From positions 1 to 18,634 of the forward strand of contig SYAM01000112.1 of NCBI GenBank assembly GCA_005787645.1: a DNA stretch of 18,634 nt, in the 5' to 3' direction. The notes beneath the pieces were generated by a model, which was not told where the DNA came from, did no database searches, and saw only the letters and a program-made list of their open reading frames with translations. A program made the translations under genes and the position numbers. This stretch comes from Actinomycetota bacterium (lineage in GTDB: Bacteria > Actinomycetota > Actinomycetes > Nanopelagicales > Nanopelagicaceae). Position 1 is the stretch's first letter; the number at the start of each line of letters is the position of its first letter. Below, piece after piece: positions 13,690 through 18,634 of the stretch.

Positions 13690-14800
13690 TTTCTACCCAC
13701 TCTGTATGTGCAGCGCTCTGATGGATTGCCTCTAGAACTCGAAGGCCGTGTGCTGAATTCGCAGCGCTGTGGGTAAAGGGATTCTCGCTCTTTTTCCCAG
13801 TTTTATGGGTGGCCAAATCATCAGCAATATCTAGGTAGAGATTTGCAAAGGCTTCGATATACCCAGCCGGATGCCCCACTTTGAAACGCTGGTATCTGCT
13901 CTCTGATGCGAGAGTAATCATCGAATGGCTCCGGTCGATGATGGAAAGCGCGCCATCTTTTCCAGCGAAGCGAAGTAACTCAGGCTCCTCTTGAATCCAC
14001 GAGAGAGCGCCTTTGCTCCCGTTAATCGAGAGCGCTAAGCCATTACGTTTGCCTAAGGTGACTTTGTTCCATAGTAGAGAAATTGGTGTGCCCTGCCCCA
14101 TTTCACCAATGGCCCTGACATTGTCAACCAAATCAGATACCTCACCCGCATGGTTTGCCAGCGCCGCGACCTTTACCACCTGGTCGCTAGCGATAAATTC
14201 GAGGAGATTTACCACATGCGAACCTAGATCGAGAGTCACACTGGGGATTTCATAATCGAGTTGACGCCAGGCTTGTGGAGTTGGTTTCGCGCCAGTTGCG
14301 CTCGCGCGGATGAAACTTTCTTGCGCCATCTCTACATGGATGGAGATGACCTCACCTAATAACCCTTTAGTAACCATCTCTCTTATTTCGCGGACCATTG
14401 GATAGCCGGTATAGGTGAAGGTGACAGAGAGAAATTTGTTCTCCTGGTGAACTCGTTCAGCAATACGTTGCGCATCTTGACTATTGGTGCAGAGCGATTT
14501 CTCGGTGATGACGGGAATTCCCGCATCTAGAAGGGAATTGATATGTTCGAAATGTAATGGCGTGGGAGAGAGCACAATCGCAGCATCAAGTCGCCCCTTT
14601 TCTCCACCAATGAATGAAGAGATATCTTCATATACACGCGTCGCTTCGACGCCATAAAAATGCGCAGATTCAGAATTAATATTTTTCTCAATGCTAAAGA
14701 CTCCTGCATCGAGTGAATACTTTCGATCAATGTTTATTCCACCAAAATGCGCTCTACCAATTGCAGAATCAAGGCCACCACCGATAAATCCAACTTTCAT
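13679..14800 (-). CDS. Gfo/Idh/MocA-family NAD(P)-dependent oxidoreductase, 373 aa
   Basis: Probable sugar or inositol-type dehydrogenase. The Rossmann start is 'MKVGFIGGGLDSAIGRAHFG' (1-20). 'AAIVLSPTPLHFEHINSLLD' (73-92) leads to the conserved E100-K101, where the usual EKP reads EKS. The catalytic-site pattern D191-x3-H195 is in 'VTLDLGSHVVNLLEF', with 'AWRQLDYEIP' just before it. These place it firmly in the family; the substrate is unknown. Unlike most neighbours it has a strong ribosome binding site, GGAGG (14810-14814 on the minus strand), 9 nt before ATG 14800, and so a leader. It sits alone among informational genes with no transporter or sugar kinase next to it, so its pathway is not revealed by context. 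Confidence 0.88.
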   Translation of the reverse strand: MKVGFIGGGLDSAIGRAHFGGINIDRKYSLDAGVFSIEKNINSESAHFYGVEATRVYEDISSFIGGEKGRLDAAIVLSPTPLHFEHINSLLDAGIPVITEKSLCTNSQDAQRIAERVHQENKFLSVTFTYTGYPMVREIREMVTKGLLGEVISIHVEMAQESFIRASATGAKPTPQAWRQLDYEIPSVTLDLGSHVVNLLEFIASDQVVKVAALANHAGEVSDLVDNVRAIGEMGQGTPISLLWNKVTLGKRNGLALSINGSKGALSWIQEEPELLRFAGKDGALSIIDRSHSMITLASESRYQRFKVGHPAGYIEAFANLYLDIADDLATHKTGKKSENPFTHSAANSAHGLRVLEAIHQSAAHTEWVEIRG

Positions 14801-14878
14801 TACGCTTTTCCTCCGATTTGCTTTATGTCTTCTCTCTGTTTTCTTGGTGGCGATTCGACAAATCTGCTTGCTGGAACC

Positions 14879-14884
14879 TAATCT
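14879..14884 (+). promoter_or_regulatory. possible -10 box TAATCT of typA
   Basis: TAATCT, the same hexamer as before the MFS gene, lies 24 nt before TTG 14909. TTCGAC at 14854-14859 is a possible -35, but the 19-bp spacing is long. The overlapping minus-strand TAGATT (14881-14886) could serve the divergent dehydrogenase gene. Confidence 0.35.
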
Positions 14885-14908
14885 AGACCCCTACGAAATG
14901 GGTATCTC

Positions 14909-16789
14909 TTGACTAATTCTAGTAAACGCGAGGATTTGCGAAATATCGCCATCATCGCCCACGTCGACCATGGTAAAACAACCCTTGTGGATGCCATGCT
15001 CTGGCAATCTGGCGCCTTTGCTGCCCATAAAGAGAAGAGCGAAAGCGACGATCGAGTCATGGACTCGATGGATTTAGAGCGCGAAAAGGGAATCACCATT
15101 CTCGCGAAGAACACTGCCATCAGGCGCGGCGATCGGACTATTAACATCATTGATACTCCCGGCCACGCAGATTTTGGTGGTGAGGTCGAGCGCGGTCTTG
15201 AAATGGTCAATGGCGTGCTCCTGCTTGTCGATGCCTCCGAAGGCCCATTACCGCAGACTCGGTTCGTCCTACGTAAAGCGCTCTCCAAAAATCTCCCAGT
15301 GATCCTCGTCATCAATAAGGTCGACCGACCCGATTCGCGAATCGCAGAGGTCGTTGATGAGACATATGAACTATTCCTGGATCTTGATGCTGATGAGAAG
15401 CAGATCGATTTTCCGATTGTTTATGCGAGTGCGAAAGCCGGACGAGCGAGTTTGGAACGTCCGGAGAATGGTGGGATGCCAAAAGAGAGCAATCTTGATC
15501 TGCTCTTTGAAACTATTTATTCCGCGATTCCTGCTCCGACATATACCGAAGGTGCACCGCTCCAAGCACAGGTAACCAACCTCGATGCTTCGCCATACCT
15601 TGGGCGACTTGCAATCTGTCGCGTGCATCAAGGAACGATTCGTAAAGGTCAACAAGTTGCGTGGATAAAGGTTGATGGCAGCGTTGAGCGCGCCAAAGTT
15701 GTCGAGCTGTTAATGAACGATGGTTTAGAGCGCCAATCAGTTGAGAGCGCAGGGCCTGGTGACATCATCGCCGTTGCGGGTTTTGAAACAATCACTATTG
15801 GTGAGACTCTCGCAGATCCTGAAAATCCGGTAGCGCTTCCTTTGATCACTGTTGACGAACCTTCTATTTCGATGACGATAGGTATCAACACATCACCACT
15901 TGGAGGACAAGAGGGCAAGAAGCTCACGGCGCGATTGGTAAAGAACCGACTTGATGCTGAGTTAATCGGCAATGTTTCGCTCCGCTTACTACAAACCGAG
16001 CGCCCCGATACCTGGGAAGTTCAAGGACGTGGCGAACTACAACTTGCTGTCCTCGTAGAAATCATGCGCCGTGAAGGTTTTGAACTAACTGTCGGTAAGC
16101 CTCAGGTTGTTACCAGAATGATTGATGGCAAGCTCAACGAACCGATGGAATCGCTTACTATCGATGTCCCAGAGGATTTTCTTGGCATCATCACGCAGTT
16201 GATGGCAAGTCGCAAAGGTCGAATGGCACAGATGACCAACCATGGCACCGGATGGATTCGAATGGATTATCGAGTGCCATCGCGAGGTTTAATTGGTTTC
16301 CGAACTGAATTCCTCACTGAGACTCGAGGTACTGGTTTACTCCACCACGTCTTCGATGGCTACGAACCATGGCATGGCGAGATTCTCACCCGCCCAACCG
16401 GTTCTCTCGTTGCCGATCGCCGTGGCATGGTCACGTCATATGCGCTTTCATCGCTTCAAGAGCGCGGCACAATCTTCGTGGAGCCAGGCTCGGAAGTGTA
16501 TGAAGGCATGGTTGTTGGCGAGAATGCGCGTAATGAAGATATGGATGTCAATGCGGTACGTGAGAAGAAGCTCACCAATATGCGCGCATCAGGATCTGAT
16601 GATGCTGAACGATTGATTCCACCTAAGCATCTGAACCTAGAGCAAGCCTTGGAATTCTGTCGTGAAGATGAGTGCGTCGAAGTTACGCCAAAGACCGTTC
16701 GAATTCGTAAGGTGCTTCTCGATCAAAACGAGCGGGCGCGAGCGACCTCAAAGGTAAAGAAGCGGAACGAACAGATTGACGGCGAGTAG
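14909..16789 (+). CDS. typA: translational GTPase TypA/BipA, 626 aa
   Basis: Ribosome-binding GTPase of the EF-G/LepA class that helps 50S assembly and stress or cold adaptation. G1 'AHVDHGKTTL' (17-26), switch I region 'EREKGITILAKN' (57-68), G3 'DTPGHADF' (82-89) and G4 'NKVD' (136-139) are intact. A beta-barrel domain 2 follows ('LQAQVTNLDASPYLGRLAIC'), then the EF-G-like domains III and V ('GRGELQLAVLVEIMRREGFE', 'MIDGKLNEPMESLTIDVPED') and the TypA-specific C-terminal domain with 'NEDMDVNAVREKKLTNMRAS'. Start is taken as TTG 14909; ribosome binding sequence is weak, and a second TTG at 14936 just before 'RNIAIIAHVDHGK' is possible. Confidence 0.96.
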   Translation: MTNSSKREDLRNIAIIAHVDHGKTTLVDAMLWQSGAFAAHKEKSESDDRVMDSMDLEREKGITILAKNTAIRRGDRTINIIDTPGHADFGGEVERGLEMVNGVLLLVDASEGPLPQTRFVLRKALSKNLPVILVINKVDRPDSRIAEVVDETYELFLDLDADEKQIDFPIVYASAKAGRASLERPENGGMPKESNLDLLFETIYSAIPAPTYTEGAPLQAQVTNLDASPYLGRLAICRVHQGTIRKGQQVAWIKVDGSVERAKVVELLMNDGLERQSVESAGPGDIIAVAGFETITIGETLADPENPVALPLITVDEPSISMTIGINTSPLGGQEGKKLTARLVKNRLDAELIGNVSLRLLQTERPDTWEVQGRGELQLAVLVEIMRREGFELTVGKPQVVTRMIDGKLNEPMESLTIDVPEDFLGIITQLMASRKGRMAQMTNHGTGWIRMDYRVPSRGLIGFRTEFLTETRGTGLLHHVFDGYEPWHGEILTRPTGSLVADRRGMVTSYALSSLQERGTIFVEPGSEVYEGMVVGENARNEDMDVNAVREKKLTNMRASGSDDAERLIPPKHLNLEQALEFCREDECVEVTPKTVRIRKVLLDQNERARATSKVKKRNEQIDGE

Positions 16790-16851
16790 GGGGACTAGCC
16801 CTCAGCTCAGCCTTTCAAGCCGACGTCACTCTAAAAGTCAGCCCAGGCCGG

Positions 16852-16857
16852 TACCTT
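16852..16857 (+). promoter_or_regulatory. -10 box TACCTT of the TetR-like gene
   Basis: TACCTT, a 6-nt spacer (GTGACC) and ATG 16864: a leaderless start. This favours ATG 16864 over the in-frame GTG 16858. Confidence 0.5.
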
Positions 16858-16863
16858 GTGACC

Positions 16864-17109
16864 ATGTTGACCACTTTCCACCCCACCAAACGCCTTCTCG
16901 TGGAGACCGTTGCCGGGATGTTGGAAGCGAAGAAACCCTCCGAGATTCTCGCTGATGGAGTTCTAGAAAGCTCAGGTGTCTCTAAGGGATCGATGTATCA
17001 CCACTTCGAGGATCTTCAAGAACTTGTTGAGACAGCGCGCCTGGGTGAAAATGAGTGGAACGATTTCATTATGAATATCGTTGACCACACATTTATGTCG
17101 CAGGATTAA
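16864..17109 (+). CDS. very short TetR-type helix-turn-helix protein, 81 aa
   Basis: The first 55 residues form a TetR/AcrR DNA-binding domain: helix 1 'KRLLVETVAGMLEAK' (9-23), then 'ILADGVLESSGVSKGSMYHH' and 'FEDLQELVE', the typical recognition helix and Tyr-His-His-Phe pattern. TetR proteins normally have about 190 residues, with a C-terminal ligand-binding and dimerisation domain. Here the frame ends after only about 25 further residues, 'TARLGENEWNDFIMNIVDHT' plus five. The next gene begins 23 nt later and no other frame holds the missing part, so a simple frameshift does not explain it. It may be a genuine mini-regulator, a partner of another TetR, or the remnant of a deletion. A leaderless promoter lies in front. 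Confidence 0.65.
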   Translation: MLTTFHPTKRLLVETVAGMLEAKKPSEILADGVLESSGVSKGSMYHHFEDLQELVETARLGENEWNDFIMNIVDHTFMSQD

Positions 17110-17132
17110 CGTCAGAGGATTACCTAGATATC

Positions 17133-18634
17133 GTGCAATCGCAGCGCAATCCACAGCTCACACTTCTTCGCTCTGCACCCGCTCGCCCGATTACATTCGA
17201 TGATGAACAGAACGCCGTAATTTCTCATCGTGGCTCACCTCTTGTCGTACTTGGTGGGCCGGGGGTCGGAAAGAGCGCCACATTGGTGGCGAAGGTCCGC
17301 AGTTACCTGGCAGAGGGGATAAATCCAGACCAAATACTGGTCCTCACCTACGACCGCCACCGCGCTAGCGAGTTAAATGACCAGATATTTTCAAGTTCCG
17401 AACGCTCCAATTCAGGCTCGCTAGTTAAGACATTTCCAGCCCTGGCTTTTGCAATTCTTCGCCTCCACCGCGCTCGAGAGGGGAAGGCTCCACCCCGGCT
17501 CTTCTCAGGGCCAGAGCAGGATTACTTCATCCGCGAGCTTCTTGCGGGAGCCTCCGATGCGAACCTTTATCGCTGGCCCGCACAGGTAATCAACGCCTCA
17601 CATACTGGAGCTTTTGCCCGTGAACTTCGTGATCTCATCTCGCGCGCAACTGAGCACGGCATAACCCCACAAGAACTCTTAGCCTTAAGTAAAAGCGAGA
17701 AATTCCCTCTTTGGGAAGCGGCGAGTAATTTCTTTGCAAATTATCGAGAGCTCTCTGGGTTAGAACACGAGAACGCATTTGATTCCAGCGAGTTGATCTA
17801 CCAAGCCACAATTGCGCTAGAGAAGGATCGAGAATTTCGCGAAGATATCCGCTCCCGTCATACAGTCATTCTTGTTGACGAATTCCACGAGAGCGATCTG
17901 GCCCACCGAAAACTCCTTAAAATCCTCTATTCTGACGAGTTAACGCTCTATGTCGATCCAGATAGTGCGATCGGGCGCTTCCGCGGCGCCGACCCCGAGA
18001 GTATTCCCACAATCATCGATAGCTATCTTGGTTCCCGTGGAAAACCAGCAGCACAAATCACCTTGACTCGCGACTATCGGGCAACCAAGGAAATAACAGA
18101 TCTTGCTATCTCAATCGCAGAGGGATTTACCTTCTCACGCATGAACGCACATCGGGTTCGAACGTCAGTTACACCAGCATCTGAAGAAAATGACATCACG
18201 CTTGCGCAATGCGAAAGCATCCATGATGAAGCACGTTTCATCGCGCAGAACTTTCAACGTAAACACCTGCACGAGGGAATCCCTTATGGCGAAATGGCTG
18301 TCATTATTCGCTCGCCCTCCACGCGGGCAACCACGCTCCGGCGGGTATTCGCCTCGCTCAATATCCCGGTCCGTGAAGAGATTCAAAGCCTTCCGCTTAA
18401 TAAACAGCCTGCAGTTGCCCCGCTAATAACCCTTGCTGCACTGGCTTTTTCGCTCGCTAATAAATCGCTCACAGTCGAGCGAGCCGAAGAACTCCTGCCA
18501 AATCCACTCATAGATGAGCTACTGCTCTCGCGCTACGGCGGGGCTGATTTCCTCACCCTCACGCGAATCCGAGCCACGTTGATCAACGCGCGACCGGCCG
18601 GAGATACCAGGACATCGCATCAGATCAGTCGGGA
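17133..18634 (+). CDS. UvrD/Rep-type superfamily 1 helicase, probably AdnA/AdnB-like helicase-nuclease (3' end outside window)
   Basis: The frame is open from GTG 17133 to the window end (500 codons). Q-motif-like 'TFDDEQNAV' (21-29) precedes Walker A 'GGPGVGKS' (41-48). Motif II is 'LVDEFHESD' with Asp249-Glu250, motif III 'DPDSAIGRFRGAD' begins at Asp275, and motif IV region 'LTRDYRATKEI' follows. Several residues differ from the UvrD norm: VDEFQDT reads VDEFHES, DPDQSIY reads DPDSAIG, and NYR reads DYR. This suggests a weak or vestigial motor of the kind reported for AdnA, the partner of AdnB in mycobacterial end resection. The C-terminal nuclease domain that would prove this is beyond the window. 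GTG 17133 is the first conventional start after an in-frame TGA at 17082; AGAGGA near 17114-17119 is a distant ribosome binding site. Possibly cotranscribed with the TetR-like gene. Confidence 0.85.
   Translation, partial: MQSQRNPQLTLLRSAPARPITFDDEQNAVISHRGSPLVVLGGPGVGKSATLVAKVRSYLAEGINPDQILVLTYDRHRASELNDQIFSSSERSNSGSLVKTFPALAFAILRLHRAREGKAPPRLFSGPEQDYFIRELLAGASDANLYRWPAQVINASHTGAFARELRDLISRATEHGITPQELLALSKSEKFPLWEAASNFFANYRELSGLEHENAFDSSELIYQATIALEKDREFREDIRSRHTVILVDEFHESDLAHRKLLKILYSDELTLYVDPDSAIGRFRGADPESIPTIIDSYLGSRGKPAAQITLTRDYRATKEITDLAISIAEGFTFSRMNAHRVRTSVTPASEENDITLAQCESIHDEARFIAQNFQRKHLHEGIPYGEMAVIIRSPSTRATTLRRVFASLNIPVREEIQSLPLNKQPAVAPLITLAALAFSLANKSLTVERAEELLPNPLIDELLLSRYGGADFLTLTRIRATLINARPAGDTRTSHQISR

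Noticed and set aside
16858..17132. Frameshifted full-length TetR gene
   Set aside because: The other frames between 17030 and the helicase start contain stops and there are only about 23 nt before the next gene, so the missing 110 residues are not there in any frame.
1..18634. tRNA, rRNA, CRISPR, insertion sequence or prophage
   Set aside because: No cloverleaf-like sequence, repeat array, terminal inverted repeats, transposase or integrase was seen when reading both strands; a tRNAscan or repeat search was not possible.

Overview
This is a gene-dense stretch of an actinobacterial chromosome with moderate GC (about half, judged by eye). Several families are typical of or confined to Actinobacteria: DUF3263, DUF3027, DUF6542, the long cold-shock protein with an extra C-terminal domain, and a wall hydrolase of the 'GIPQA' transglycosylase-like type. 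Very short intergenic gaps, moderate GC and probable leaderless promoters suggest a small-genome free-living lineage, possibly freshwater Nanopelagicales (acI). That lineage call is inference. I see no rRNA, tRNA, insertion sequence, phage gene or CRISPR array.

Layout. 1-1284: 3' part of an NAD(P)-binding/DUF2867 protein. 1321-1590: DUF3263 protein. 1627-3365: groEL without groES, with a promoter, a CIRCE operator and a strong ribosome binding site. 3367-4068: DUF3027 protein directly behind groEL. 4156-4539: cold-shock protein. 4543-4722 (minus): small two-helix membrane protein, divergent from an MFS exporter (4774-6018) that ends in a clear intrinsic terminator. 6057-6252: leader region with a perfect DnaA box and an unexplained hairpin, followed by a secreted wall hydrolase (6253-6888).

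6922-10039 (minus): xseA-xseB (exonuclease VII) followed by a class I iron-sulfur fumarase with its own promoter. 10108-11088: ispH, divergent from xseA. 11033-12564 (minus): rmuC translationally coupled to a DUF6542 membrane protein, whose 3' end overlaps ispH. 12616-13689: ychF. 13679-14800 (minus): Gfo/Idh/MocA-family dehydrogenase. 14909-16789: typA/bipA. 16864-17109: very short TetR-type DNA-binding protein. 17133 to the window end: 5' part of a UvrD-like helicase, probably AdnA/AdnB-type. The order xseB-xseA / ispH / DUF6542 / ychF resembles the mycobacterial arrangement as I recall it.

Most genes are housekeeping: protein folding, ribosome-associated GTPases, isoprenoid synthesis, TCA cycle, DNA repair nucleases. 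The most unusual signals are: six genes whose start codon lies exactly 6-7 nt behind a TAnnnT box (leaderless transcripts), which also moves the xseA start; an 81-residue TetR-like protein lacking the ligand-binding domain, just ahead of a helicase with altered motor motifs; and the leader of the wall hydrolase gene. I found no convincing new multi-gene system.
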